A DNA stretch of 64,000 bases from Ifrita kowaldi (taxonomy: Eukaryota > Chordata > Aves > Passeriformes > Cinclosomatidae). The stretch's first letter is position 1, and each line of letters opens with the position of its first letter. Below the pieces are notes generated by a model, which was not told the origin of the DNA, made no database searches, and was given only the letters and a program-made list of their open reading frames with translations. The position numbers were made by a program, and so were the translations under genes. This document shows, in pieces, positions 27,067 through 39,784 of this stretch. The stretch is taken from assembly GCA_013398055.1 (NCBI GenBank), contig VZRS01002790.1, positions 139,016 to 203,015 on the forward strand, read 5' to 3'.

Positions 27067-29060
27067 TAGATTTGTTGAGCTTGTGCTGCTGAAAGATTAG
27101 ATACTGAAAAAAAATAAATGAGCAGGACAAAACTACCCAGTTTCATAGAATTTCTAAGTGTATCAATAATTCCTTATTTATAAAGATCTTGATTAAATTT
27201 CATTTATGAATCTCTAAAAGAATTAATTTAGGATAAGAATATTTCTTATGCGCAAAGAATCATATGATTACTGCCATCTATCCCTCCCTCACCCTCATAT
27301 TTTTCAATCAATTCAAGTATTGTATACTTTTTAAAAGGGAGCCTTTCTTACAGCACACGTTGTTCCATCACTTTGGTGCCAGTGGTAGGTGTCCAGCTCT
27401 TCACTAAGTATTAAATCTGTAATACAGTTGTGTTATTCATACAACTGCTTTTCATGAGCTGGCTCTGAGCCCATGGGTATAAGTGTCTCTGTTTGTGCTA
27501 GCTCAGTGGTGCACACAATGACATAATTGTTTCTTGACTAATAAACCATAATGCGAACCACACGGACTGTGGAAATTTAATTTACAAGGTAAGTGGTCAT
27601 TTGACCATGAATTGAAGATGCCGCCACATGGAAACAGAAGATCTGAACTACACGGTAGCTAGAGGCGGCTCTCTGCTATGAGCAAAAACTCTGCTGCTGG
27701 CAAATAAAAGGGCTTCTGGGACACCATCACAGGAAAGAATACAGGATTAAAATTGTCTGTCTCCTTAGTGTAGAAACAATTTTTCCGTGACGGTGACAAG
27801 GTAAACTCAGACTTTATGAGTGTTTTCATTCTGTTCAGGACAGATGAACAAGTTTAACAAAATAAAGAAAACAAATGTATAAAAATGTGAAACAGCTATC
27901 CTTTCAGTGATACTTGTAAGTAAAAGCAATTTAAGCCTACTAAATTATTGGAGACTGTTGGATTACATGAGGTTTTGCCAGCTTCATGAATCATATATAA
28001 GTAAAGATGCAGCTGGCTATTTAAGATGTACATTTTTTTCTTACACACTTTGAGATTTCATTTCATTTAACATTACAGAAATACCTTTTCTTGTCTCTCC
28101 TTTTAAAAGATGGCTTAATATGTAAGAGCACATCTTTCCAGGCTCCTCCAGGCAAAATGGGAAGTATAACTCAACTAGTTTTTACACACTGAATGTCATC
28201 ACTGCTGAAGTTAATAAAAAATTAAGTAGGTTTTTCTTTTACTAAGCAACATGGTGTTTTGCAAAGGCTTCGTACTGACTATTAAAAGATATATGCTTAA
28301 TTGCATTTTATTGCAAATTTGTTAATCTGTAAAGAAAAATTAAGAATGTTTAATCAAATACTGATAATACTGTTTTTTTAAAGATTTTGCTTGTAGTTTG
28401 TTCTTTTCCTTGGAAAACAGAAAACAAAATCAGGTTTTCTACCTGTTGTGAAGTTGAAGCTGAAAATAAAGAACACAGTGGAGATCACATGACTTTCTGT
28501 ACCCAGTAGTCTGAGGAGTATAAACCACTGAGTATGTTTCCTAACAGCCTACACAGAATCTTCCTGAACCTTCTAATAAGGAAAATGGGGGAGAAAGGAT
28601 GGCCCATTGCATTGCCCAGTTTCATTCCAAATTAGCTGTTCTTGCAGGGAGAAGTGGTACAGACCAGCATGTTCTGCAGAAAAATTACCCACCACACTGC
28701 AGAAGCCTTTATTTGGGTGGGCCTCTCCAGAGAGGTGTGATACAATCTGAGCTTCCTATCAAAGGAAAAATTCAGTAAGTCTTCATTTCTATTTCCAAAT
28801 GAGAAATTGTTCGTTTGCTTTTTTGTTTTGAAGGGTAACAGCCTTGTGTCATGCTCTTTGAGTAGAATATCATCAGTGGCTGGGGACCTCACAATACTCT
28901 GCTGCTTCTCCTTTGGTAGAAGACCTATGATGGTGATTTCATTTAAAAGGATTTTGCTACACATGGGGAAATGGAAGCGCAAGGAACCATATTAGTTTTC
29001 CTATTTTTAACATATTCTGGTAGGAAAACTTTTTTGGCGAGATTGACTCATATCTTTTTA
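27067..29060. other. Unique DNA, CpG-richer patch at about 27550-27800
   Basis: Most of this stretch is plain AT-rich DNA. The part around 27550-27800 has more CpG and carries two donor-like sites (CAAG|GTAAGT with GT at 27589-27590, and ACAAG|GTAAAC near 27800). The 116-codon minus frame at 28632-28982 has no recognisable domain, and I do not regard it as a gene. Confidence 0.45.
27628..27681 (+). other. 17-codon ORF with perfect Kozak context
   Basis: The ATG at 27628 is preceded by GCCGCCAC and followed by G, which is the full vertebrate Kozak consensus. It opens a 17-codon frame (METEDLNYTVARGGSLL) that closes with TGA at 27679-27681. A consensus splice donor lies 39 bases upstream, so on that reading the ATG would be intronic. 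I recognise no protein. An AATAAA-like word follows about 20 bases after the stop. This could be a microprotein or upstream ORF of an unknown transcript, or chance. Confidence 0.15.
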
Positions 29061-29135
29061 ATACATATATATAATATACACTATATATATTATATATACT
29101 ACATATATAATATACATATTATATATATATTTAAT
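29061..29135. repeat. AT microsatellite
   Basis: A long run of ATATAT with interspersed TATAC words, strongly self-complementary. Confidence 0.85.
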
Positions 29136-29679
29136 TAGAAATTCTTTGTTTCATTCTGTAAGCTGCTATAGTTATCCCAGCATTAATAAGAGCCATGTAA
29201 CCTGTGGATTCAAGACTGTAAAGCCCCTTACCTGAACTGACCTAACTGCTTCTTGCTAGTTTCTTGATACAGATTTGATATGGCAGATTTTTGTTTTAAA
29301 CTCCTAATCTCCATCAGATCATTCTGCTATCATAGCAATTCTTCTGCTATAAGACCTATTAAACCAGAATAAATATTTAATTGCAAACACACACAGCATG
29401 AGTTCTTAATGTAGCTCCATCAAGAAGTCACGGTATGACAAAAGATGGTTTCATGCTTTAGTTAAAACACACATTTTTGTGTGAGTGAAGAATGCAGTTG
29501 ACAACAGGAATTAGAAAAGTATTCTAAGGAAAAATTAAAAAAAAAAACCAACCAGGAAAAAACAACTCTTTTTTACAGACCAGATTTTGGGAACATGCAC
29601 TGTGCTGAAAGATCTCAGATTTTTTATCTAGGAGTCCATACAGACAGTGACCTGGATTTTTTTTTCTGGTTTTCATTAG

Positions 29680-29797
29680 AGATTCTTGATAGCTTTGATC
29701 CATCTGAAAAAGATGATTATATTGATGATGATTATAAAGAAAAAAAGCAACAACATTACTCTGTCTATTGCTCTGATTCCGCTATCAGAAGACATAG
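29680..29797 (+). other. Candidate coding exon, weak
   Basis: A good acceptor (TTTTTTTTCTGGTTTTCATTAG, AG at 29678-29679) and a good donor (CATAG|GTGAGG, GT at 29798-29799) enclose 118 bases. One frame is open through the whole exon and reads about 39 residues, with an acidic core (SEKDDYIDDDYKEKK), then HYSVYCSD and a basic end (RRHR). A second frame is open too, so openness alone is weak support; the third has a stop. I recognise no protein family. If real, the exon starts with the last two bases of one codon and ends with the first two of another. Confidence 0.25.
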
Positions 29798-30159
29798 GTG
29801 AGGTCTTCAGTTTTCATATCAGGCAGCTCACAGCATAAAGAATGATTATGTTTTGCAGGGACAATTGGAGGTCATTTGATAAAAAACCCTACTCAAACGG
29901 AATGACGCAATGCAGACTGGCCAAGACTATGTCCAGGCAGATTTTTAATCTCACTGTCTGCTAAGCCAGCCCATACTTCATCAACTTCTCTATGTAGGAA
30001 ATACTTCATCTACCAAGCCAGTAATAGAGTCATAGAAGTTTATCAACTTAGTCATTCATTTTCTCTATATCCTTGGATTTCTGAAGGCTGGTTCTGCTGC
30101 TAAAAACTGAGGTAAGGAAGATCATTGGTACCTCAGCTTTTCCTATGCCCCAGGTCAAC

Positions 30160-30835
30160 AGGGTTCCTGACCCATTTAGAAACTTGTTCAGGCTTTTCCC
30201 TAGTCTTCCTCTTGTTACTTGTCTATATATAGAATTCCTTCATGCTGCCTTTGCCATCCCCCGCCAGATTCAACTCCTAGTGAGTGTTGGCTTTCCTAAC
30301 TGTCTCTCCTTGCTCGAACAATGCCTCTGTAGACTATATTTGTTACTGCTTCTATCTCCTGTATTATTCCTTGCTATGTTTGAGTTTTGCTAGGAGCTCC
30401 TTGCTTATTCATGCAGGCCTTCTGGCAGATTTTACTTTTACTCATTGGAGTGGACTGCTCATGAACCTGTAGGACTTGATCCTTGAACTTCACCCAGTTT
30501 CCTTGCACCCTTCTTCCCTCCAGGGCTTTATCTCACATGACACTTTCCAGAGCATCCTTAAAGAGCACAGAATCTTCTCTCCTGAAGCACAGTGTTGCAA
30601 TCTTGCTTTTTGCCCTCTGTTCTCTTACCAGGATTCTGAAATCTACTCACTCATGGTCGCTGCAGCTGAGGCTGCTTTCAACCTTCACATCCCCAATCAG
30701 ATCTTCTTTGTTTATAAGCTGAACTTTTTAAAAACAGAGATCTGCTCCAGAAAGGTCAACATCTCCTCCGGCTGGCAAACCAGAATATTCTGGTTTTGCC
30801 CTTATGTCCTCTAAACTCTCTGTGTTGCGAATGTC
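30160..30835 (-). mobile_element. CR1 LINE ORF2 fragment (endonuclease to linker)
   Basis: The minus strand follows CR1 ORF2 from the end of the endonuclease domain into the linker before the reverse transcriptase. Plus-strand landmarks are 'ctcatggtcgctgcagctg' (inverse of the region after the SDHE endonuclease motif), 'ccctccagggctttatctc', 'gctccttgcttattcatgc' and 'ccagattcaactcctagtg'. Stops and small indels break the frame. The 82- and 112-codon plus-strand frames here are antisense to the element and not genes. Neither CR1 end is present. Confidence 0.85.
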
Positions 30836-31229
30836 TATAACTATGCATATATTTTAAGCTCTGCTCACATTCCACTTCTCAAGAGCTACATAAAAATTGT
30901 TCTGCTACCTGCCTGACTCAAAGGTTTACTTTTCACTATGGATTTGGGGGGGTTGCTGCATGAATTTTACAGAGAGTGCCTACACTGCATTGTTACTTAT
31001 ATTTTTCTATCTAGTGTAGAAGTTTACTCCCATAAACAGTGACTATGCAGGATAACTTAAACAGCTTGTAAACAAAAGATATCTACTCTTTCTCTGATAT
31101 TCAGTCTTAGAGGTGGGTGTTCATATATGGGACAATGGAGTGGATCTATAGGAATTCATTGGACCCATACATGATTGTCATTTAATTACAAAATTGCTAA
31201 CTTTCATAAAGCATTACAGAGATCTTTTG

Positions 31230-31306
31230 CAAAAAAAAAAAACAAAAAACAAAAAACAAAAAAAACCACCAAAAACAAAAACAAAAACCAAACCCAAACA
31301 AACAAA
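31230..31306. repeat. A-rich (AAAAAC)n simple repeat
   Basis: A poly-A run grades into AAAAAC, CAAAAA and AAACC units. It is a low-complexity tract, possibly the expanded end of an old insertion, though no element is visible beside it. Confidence 0.85.
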
Positions 31307-34300
31307 TATTCTTCAAAGTGCTAGAGATATTTCATACTGACTTTTCTACTCAGTAGCAAAAATTGAGATTCTTCTTATAATCACCTTACCACTTATTAAT
31401 AAGTAACATATTTGTAAATTGACCCTTCAAAGGCAAATATTTTCTCTGATAAATCATAGTTTAATTTTTTAATGATAAATGAAGACTTTTACCTATAAAA
31501 GAAAAACCTTCAAATAGCAAAATCTTAACTGATGAAATCCAGTCTTAGTATGTTTGTTTATGCTTGACTTCTATCCTGCAACATGCTCTATTTTCTCAAT
31601 ATTCTTTAAGTGACCAGCATGATAGATGCTCTTACAAGATGGTTCTCTTTTTTCCAATAAAAAGGAATTACAAGCATGCAAGTCCTTGTACAGGAAAACT
31701 AGTTCTGGTTTCACGCTAAATGCTTTAAGTACTACACTACTTCCTGAAGAACCTGATAGGATAAATTAGTCTCTAAAGGGAGCATTTACAGAAACTATGA
31801 AAGTAGAAGTTTTCACAAGGCTGAGAGAAATGTTGCTGTTGGAGTTTTTGCAAGGATATGTTACCATTAACATAGCTGGACATGGCTCTGAGAGCCAACA
31901 GTTCAACATGGTGTCTTTTCCGAGTCATAGTTTGAAGGTCATTAAATGCCTCAGTTGTCTTCTAGATAATCTACTTCTTCGTTTAGTCTTAAAGCTAACT
32001 GTGTCCTAATTTTACACTTAATTAGCTTGCAGTAATGTGAAACATTGATTTTATTTTCTTCAAGTATCAAGGGCAGAAACATCTGTTGAACAGAAGTTTC
32101 TTCTTTTGAATGCCATAACCAATGGAAAACTGCTATCCATCTTGGAAATATTAGAAATAAACTTTCAAGTACTTGCCCCTGGAGGGTTTTTAAAAGCCTG
32201 GTCTTGCACATCTGTTAGCCTCACAGCTCTTTCTTTGTGTCTGCTTCTTGTTCCTGAGCTATTCTTCTGTTGCCATGGGAGCTTTTTTTCCCTCTCCCTC
32301 TTTCTCTATTCACTGCTTTCCAGAAACGTCTCCCAGATGTACTTGCTTGATGCCTCATATATAAATTACTGTCCCTTCCCTGCAGAGAAATCTGTATGAT
32401 CCAAGAAATCAAAATAGACAGCTCTTTTCTCTGTTGGTTAGCCATACATTTTTAACAAAACAGAACATATAATAGATGTACCATAAGTGATAAACAGACA
32501 AACGAAAGTGCATCAGCATTAATATCTAATAAGGATGCCTTTAAGAAGTGAGAGAATGCCTAACAAGAAAAAGCTTGCATGCTAGAGAGAAGGCCACTCA
32601 GTTTTGTTAGCTAGAACTTGCAGCAGCTAGCATAAAAGACTGTTTATACTTGATTGAAAAGAATGAAGTCTTTGACTTCTACCTTTAAACCATATCTCTG
32701 GGTTCAATATGAGATTATCAAGATTTGGTTGGGCTGTTTCTTCAGGATCTGAGCCCATGTACTTACAGGTGTAATTGAAGCAACATGCTGGTACACATTT
32801 CTTCCAATATATGCATCCTGAGTAATCTCTCATTGCCTAAGTTATGCAGCTGCCAAACTTCAGAATATGGGAAGTATAGCTGCAACAATTTTTACTCTTA
32901 AATCCTTTGCACCAACTATTACTATGATAGCTATGCTCCACATTGAGAAAGGAAAGAGAAAAAACGTAACTATAAAATATTACATTGGTTCTTACCTGGC
33001 CTATTATCACAGAGAGAAGTTGTCATCATGCTTTTCACCCTCTGCTATGGCAGAGAGTTCCCATGTACAAATCCTACCCAATGAAATCTTGTCCAAAGAT
33101 TTAAAGGATTTGATACAGATAACTAACTTTGCCTCATATATTTTGCTAAGATGGAACCAGGATGAAATGCATATTCTACTTCAACATTTCACATTCTTAT
33201 CAATGTTTATTTTGTCCCTATATCAAAGAAAAACTTTGAGATAGTTAGAAAGATTCCTCTCATGGAAAATCATCCTTCAGTAGTGTTCAGCCTCATTCTT
33301 CAACCCTGATGCCAGCTGTATCTCTCCTGCCTCCAATTATTTAAAAAAAAAAATTCATACTGCAGTTGATTTGCCTTTAGGACCCACAAGGTCCGCACAG
33401 ATGTTATCGATAGCAAGAATGATAAATGTGTTCATAAAGCTTCTTCAGCCTTAGTCTCCATCATATTTTGATGGAATTCAAATTCTGAGTGATTATTAAA
33501 GAAAGATGCTTTTGTATAAGTTTCCAAGCTCTCCCATTTCACTGGTCTGAGTAGATATATCTTTACTTCTGGACTGAAAGTATATTTGTAATGCATTATA
33601 CTGAAGAATAAGGATTTGATACGTATGTTGTCATTTAGAGTGCAGGGGCAGGTCCATTAAAAAAAGAAGGAAATTCAACATCTAAGAATGTGCTTAATAG
33701 TCTAAAAAAAAAGTGTTCTACCATATCTATGCTTAGATCTCAGCGTAACATAAATTCATCCTAAAAGCTATTTTATTACACTGTGTTCAATTTTTTTGCT
33801 GACTTACTCTCCCCATTGATTATTCAGCAAACCTTTGCCGGGTGAAGAACTGTTTATATAAGCGCAACCCATGGGTACAATTCCACTGCCTGGGTCAGCA
33901 CCACAGGCTCTCTGTGGGAATGCAAATCACTTACTTGGGCTTGAATTTTTTTTTGTTTGTTTCCAACCAAAACTTGTTTTACATGCCAGGGGATGTACTG
34001 TGATGCTACTTGTAGTAGTCAGGGTTTTTTAAAAATGTTTTTATGGTAGAGATTCTATCTAGGTTTGAATGTCTAGCCTATTCTGTCAAACTGAACTTTG
34101 CTATGCTGACTTGACCTTTTTGAGATTTTTGCTGTTACTCACGGGGTCATGCAATTGTAAAGAACAGAGGTGGTTGTCCGAATCACAGAATGCTGAAAAG
34201 GTCAGAGTAGCAACGCAGTCTTCACTGTTTCTCCAGGTATAAGATGTTGGAACTGCAGCCACATAACACTCATGACTAGACTTGAAATAAGCCTGGAAAA

Positions 34301-36999
34301 TGGCTTAATGGTCTCTTGGTTTGATGGTGAGACTGATGACATCCTAAAAATGCTGTTATTCTGAAAAGAATCTTAAGATTTTGATTAATATTTTTAACTC
34401 CTGCCATATCAAATTAAGGTTTTAAGCAGTGTTTCACTGTAGACATTTTGGCCTTTTATCTAGTTTTCCCACAGCTGAAACAAGCATTGTATGCTTCCCA
34501 GATAATGGTTATGTCTTGCAGTCTCTATTGTGCAAGACCTGTTGAAAGAATCGTGTTCTTTAATCTACCATGATACCATAAAAATGGAATGTAGGATTTT
34601 GTAGGATTTGTAATTTTTTCCCCTTCACATTACAACAAGCTGTCCCATCCTTAGAAAGCTTTATTTAAAAAATTCAATACTCCTGCAACCTTATGTGTTA
34701 CTATTGACTAGTATACAGCAAGTAGAGTCATTATTTTACATATTTGGTATTCTGTGATCTTGTATATAACAGTACATGACCCTCATTTGCCACACAAATA
34801 ATATCAGATGAACTACATGACATTTTTAGTGTTTCATTTGGAGATGAATGGGTTATTTCAATTTCTACAAAATTTTCCCAAAATCATGAAAGGGGCAAAG
34901 AAACCCCACACCTTATAAATCAAACCAAAAATTTGCTCTTAGTTCAATTGAGATTTCAACTGCCTTATCATAATACAACAGTTGATACAAATCTCAGCAC
35001 AATAATGTGAACACAGTCCAAATTTGTATAGAAGAGCTTTGCAAATTAAATATGTACAATTGTTTTAGGTACAGTTTTTAGTATCTGCTCCTTTTCTCCA
35101 TTATTGTGACTGATTTTTCATTGTCTCTCTGGGTCCTAAGAGTGACAACATCTGTCTTTGCTAAGAAGAATAGGGGTGATGTCAGGGTTACAATAAATCA
35201 TGATTTTCCCATATCCTCTACCTGAAGCTATGTGATGTTCATAAGGAGACTTTCTTCCTCTTCAGTTTAGCATTTGTTTGGATTTATTTCTCATGTTATC
35301 TAATATATTCTGTTTCCTTCTCTTTGTAGCTAAAGTTCAAAACCTCTGTGTAATAGTGTGCCCTGACTTACGCAACTTCTCACTGCTCGCTATGCAAGGT
35401 AAAGCAGGTCTTACCACATGAGGCATCTACAGACCTAAGCTGAAGCAGGCAAGGTGAGAGTCCCTTGACTGTTACCACCATTAAAGCAACTTAAAACTGC
35501 TTGGAACAACATAGACCTCATCACGTCCTATAGCTTTGCACCATCAGGTCAGTACAAAGCCTGTGACCTTTTACTAGGAATAATAGAATGGTAGAAGTTG
35601 TATCTGTGGGTTTTAGTAAATATGCACAGATGTTTGGGGTTTTTTTAAGAAACAAAAGATATCTCACTCCACTCGAACTTTCACCAGAAGGAAAGGACTT
35701 ACCTGTTGTGCAATTAGACAACAAATAGGAAGATAGTTCCTCTTTCAATCCCCAGGATAGTTAAACTTTCAAGCCCCCTCTTTACACAATGTATGTGTCT
35801 GGCTACAATGGGGATCTCCTCTGATATTATAATTCGGTGACGAGAGAGTCCTAGTTTATTAGAAAACTTTTTCTGTATCTGGTGAAAGGGTAGCATTAGC
35901 TATCTCAAAACTTTCATTAGGAGTATTACTCCAAAGCCTTCTTTTCTACTGAAGGTCAGAGGCAGATTCATAAAATGAATTGACAGCACCCACCACTTTC
36001 CCCAGCAACTAGGCTTTTACAGAACTCTCTGGGTAAAACTCACAAGTTCTTTTTTTTCTCTCCCTTGTCCCTCTTTTTGTATTATTTTTAGCTGTACAGT
36101 AGGTACTAACTGTCATTCATGCAACAAAGACTGTTTTAATATACTGATAGATGTCTTTTTCTGGAGAAGTTTAGTGAATCTGTCAAGACTGGTATCTGCA
36201 CTGTGATGGTTTTGAGATTTTTTAAATTTTCCTGCTTAATGCAATTGGTAGTTCCTCAACATTCACAGTCTAAATTCGATTACTGCAAGCTGAAGAAATT
36301 TGAGGAAAGTAAATATAGAAAAAATAGTACAGGAAAGATTAAAAAACTTCTTTCTCAATATACAAACAGTTGGATACTTCATAGTGTGCTGTTAATCATA
36401 TAGGAATTGCAAAATTATAGAAAGGTCTCATGTCCTTATGAAGAAAAAAATAAGATGAGAATTTTGCAAGGAATAAATAATTCACTTCTGTGCAAGTGAA
36501 AGATGAATAGCTAAAGTTTCCATTAAAATAATTTGGGTACTTATAATTTTAAAGTCTAATTATTTTTAAGTTTAAATATCTGGCAAAATGAACAAAAGAA
36601 CACACAAAAAAATATCAAGCCATTGTTTCATTTTGACCAAATAAAAGTGCTAAACTAGTTAGAAATATACATATGACATTTTTGCCCCATCACACAGCTA
36701 CACGAGGTATTGTGTAAAATTGTATTTTGAGAGTGAGCACAAAAGTTTTCAAAAGTCAGAGTTAATTGGTGCCAAAAAGGAATACTCAGAAAAGTCTAAT
36801 TATGGGAATGTTATAGACAGGAGGGAGAAAAACCCAAAACATGGCAAAGAACTTCAATCTCGATTGTATTTATGGAATGTATATGAATATATTTTACTCT
36901 TCTTCTTAGAGCTCCCTCAAAGCTCTGTCAGCACATGGTAAGACTTGCCTCAAGAACATTTCATCTCAGCTGCCATCTTGATCTTAGTATTTACACATA
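31307..36999. other. Unique AT-rich DNA, no gene recognised
   Basis: The most open frame is 125 codons at 32867-33244 (plus). It has no signal peptide I trust, no domain and no flanking splice pattern, so I treat it as chance. No transposon family is recognisable. A 14-base match to a CR1 tail word near 34180 is too short to call. Confidence 0.5.
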
Positions 37000-37960
37000 T
37001 ATAAAAGAGTTTTGGTATTGGTACCAGGGAAACTTGGTGGCATGAGTGCCACAGCTGGAGTACTGGGATGGAGGGGTAGGCAGGGCAGGTGAGTTAGAGG
37101 TGTTGTACTATAAGTATGGGAGAAGCTTGATTGGAGAGCTCTTAAAGTTAGCATTGATGTGGCTGACAGCCTCTGGGTGAGTATTAGGGGGATGGAGAGA
37201 AAAGGAGATGTGGTAGGGGATGTTTAATACCGATTGCCCAGTCAGGATATAAGCACTGATGAGTTACTTTGTAGGCAGTTAGGAGAAATTTCAGCATCAG
37301 TAGCCTTTGTCCTTATGTGAAATTTCAACTTCCCAGGCACAACTGTAAATAACACACGGCTGTGACAAACAGGTCTTGGAAATATTTCAAGTTTGTAGGA
37401 GATAATTTCTTGTCTCAGGCAGTTGAAGTGCCAGCTAGAAAAGATGCTCTCCTAGATTCGCTACCTGTGAATAAAGAGGTATGTGATAGTAGGTGTCTGC
37501 CACAGTGATCACGAAATTCTTCAGTTTAAAATTTTCAGTTTAATGAGAAAAAATGGCAAAAGAGTTGCTATCCTGGACTTCATGAGAGCAAACCTTAAGC
37601 TATTCAGAGAGCTATGTAGCAGAGTACTCCGGGAATCTGCATTTGAGGGCTTAGGAGCCCACAAATGTTGGTCAGTGTTGAAGAACTACCTTTGAGAAGC
37701 ACATGAGCAGGCAATTCCCCTGTGTCCTAAGCAAGTAGAAAAGAAGACAAGCTTGGCTGAAGGTGGAGATCAAGAGTAAAAGAAGCTGTATGATCTCTGG
37801 AAGCGAGGTCAGACTTTGCTGGAACAGCACAGAGCTGTGCTTCACATATGAAGACAGAAGACAAAAACGGCCAAAGTTCAATTACATTCGAAGCTGGCTA
37901 ATTTTTTTTCAGAAAACAAGAAGGGCTTTTTGAAGTACATTAATACTCTCTAAAAAAACA
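37000..37960 (+). mobile_element. Old CR1 LINE ORF2 endonuclease-domain remnant
   Basis: The plus strand follows CR1 ORF2 through the APE-like endonuclease domain into the linker. The GDFNLPG motif has decayed to stop-N-F-N-F-P-G at 37318-37338. The SDHE motif survives (residues 8-11 of the frame at 37483-37695, about 37504-37515) in the same reading frame, 62 codons further on. Further matches are 'ctggacttcatgagagcaa', 'agcaggcaattcccctgtg' and 'acaagcttggctgaa'. Many stops and indels make it inactive. The ORF2 reverse transcriptase and the 3' end are missing. Confidence 0.85.
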
Positions 37961-39483
37961 AACATCAAAAAAATTGGTTTAGCTGTTTCAGTTTCCCAGG
38001 GATATGCTTGTATTTATTAATGTCTATGTTAGCCGAATAGACACAGGATGTGTTCTTTTTTAACAGTCAGTATTATCCACAGAATTTTAGAGAAAGGAAA
38101 ATATATCGTTAATTTAATTCTTTAGTCTTCTTCACTCTTAGCAACAACATAGAGGAGGGATGGCTAAACATATTCTTGTCTTCTCTTCTGGTAGTGCAAT
38201 TATCTTAAATCTTACAACCATTGCCTTCTGATTGCAAAATTAAATGTGCTTATGAGTACATGTGCTGTAGTGAAGTTATTCTCAAATTACACTAAAAAAA
38301 AAAAATCTGAGGGGAGATTCCCGTACTCAGTGTTCAGACTGTAGTACTGATCGTATCAAATAAAAAAATTATTGTCTTACTGTAATATTCAGAGATTTTT
38401 CACAAAAAGATGTATGCTTACATTAGTGCAAAGGATAGCTCTCCTTAGAAAATGAACCTGAAGTGTGCCGTATAAGAAACTCAGTTTTTCACAAACTTTG
38501 CACCATTTGTTGCAAAAATCACAAGTGAAGGAATCAATCCATGGCCCACTGTATTTGATAATAGGTTTTTCCTATACTGAATGATGGATTCCTTAAGGGA
38601 ACTACTTTCTGTATGTCTCTGAAATCTATATTTATGTCTCTGTTTTTATTCAGAGAGATATATATTGCCTCTTGGTCTCTGCTTTGTGTTGATTTTTTTT
38701 ATTTTTTGGAGCAAGTAAAGTTTTTAGAGAACTTATGTTCAAAATTTGTGGAATCTTCAGAATTCTCAGAAGATAAGTGGTTTTGAAGTATCTGCTAAGA
38801 ACAGGTGACATACTGTGAGGAAAAAGGAAATGGTTGAGAAATTAATTTTGTGCATTAGGAAAGGGTGATGACTTCCTGTGTTCAAGCAATGGTTGGAATT
38901 TTTAAGATGCATGCGAGGTCTGGGTAACAAATCAGCAAAAGTACTTCTGCCTACACCCTTTTTTAATGGATGTGTGTGCTCTACTACAGTTCAGATCTTG
39001 TTGGTATTACAAGCTTCTCATATTTCTTCATTTTAAATAGAAAAACTTAATTTTCTGTACTTCTTGTCCTGAATTATGTTTGTATCACAGAAATTCCAAA
39101 CTAATAAGTCCTCTGCACTTTACCTCTGAGTCTGCTTCACATCTCCTCTAATTAACAACAAGGAAAAAAAAACCTCAACCAACTTAATTATCTGGTTTTA
39201 TTCTTTTTCCCTAAATAATATAACTAGAATGACGTTGTGAAGTGTGGGAAACAGGAGCAGAAACTTCTACAGGCATTAAAGAGTTTGATTTACAGCCCTG
39301 GAAAGAGCTTGGGTTGATGTAATGTCAAAGGCATACAGACTTTAGGCAGAAGAATAATAAACCTATGTTTCTATAGTTATAAGTAAAAATATGTCTTGGG
39401 TGATATGGTGAAGGATTTTTAAATATAGTAATGTGATTTTATAGTTTAAGTTAAGAATTTAGATGTTATAATGGAAGTATATG
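37961..39483. other. Unique AT-rich DNA, no gene recognised
   Basis: Only short frames and A/T runs. I see no repeat family or splice pattern worth calling. Confidence 0.55.
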
Positions 39484-39489
39484 AGTGTA

Positions 39490-39778
39490 TGTGAGCTAGC
39501 AAATCATTGGTTGCGCAGCAGATGCAATGCGGTAAAAAATACCAAAGGTGATAGGTATAAAGTCAAAACAAAGCTTCGTGTTAATTGCTTATTGGCCCAA
39601 AAAGTTATAAATTGCCATGTAACTTTGAAACCTGTGACCGTCTTCAGTTATGGCGACTTGTTACTAAAGCCACGGCCTCTGAGACTGATGCCTTGTTTGA
39701 TTTTTTAAGTAATAAATCATGATAACTGTGATCGTCCCACCTCTTTAAAAAGGCCGACGACAGTGAAAGACTTGGCAA
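39490..39778 (+). mobile_element. Candidate ERV solo LTR
   Basis: About 290 bases with clearly more CpG than the flanks have a promoter-like order: inverted CCAAT boxes (ATTGG) at 39506-39510 and 39591-39595, a TATA box (TATAAATT) at 39606-39613, and AATAAA at 39711-39716. A 6-base direct repeat, AGTGTA, lies at 39484-39489 and 39779-39784. It could be the target-site duplication, leaving an element that starts TGTGAG and ends GGCAA. The right end lacks the expected terminal CA by one base, so the boundary is uncertain. The 75-codon frame inside (39481-39708) is most likely chance. No retroviral genes are present. Confidence 0.45.
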
Positions 39779-39784
39779 AGTGTA

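Noticed and set aside
26877..27146. 89-codon minus frame rich in Tyr, His, Thr and Cys
   Set aside because: Translation of a TG/TA simple repeat.
28632..28982. 116-codon minus-strand frame
   Set aside because: No recognisable domain, no supporting splice or promoter context, and a length expected by chance in 64 kb.
30476..30814. 112-codon plus-strand frame
   Set aside because: It is the antisense strand of a CR1 ORF2 fragment.
34179..34193. GAATCACAGAATGC as a CR1 tail
   Set aside because: Only about 14 bases match, and the flanks do not continue into CR1 text.
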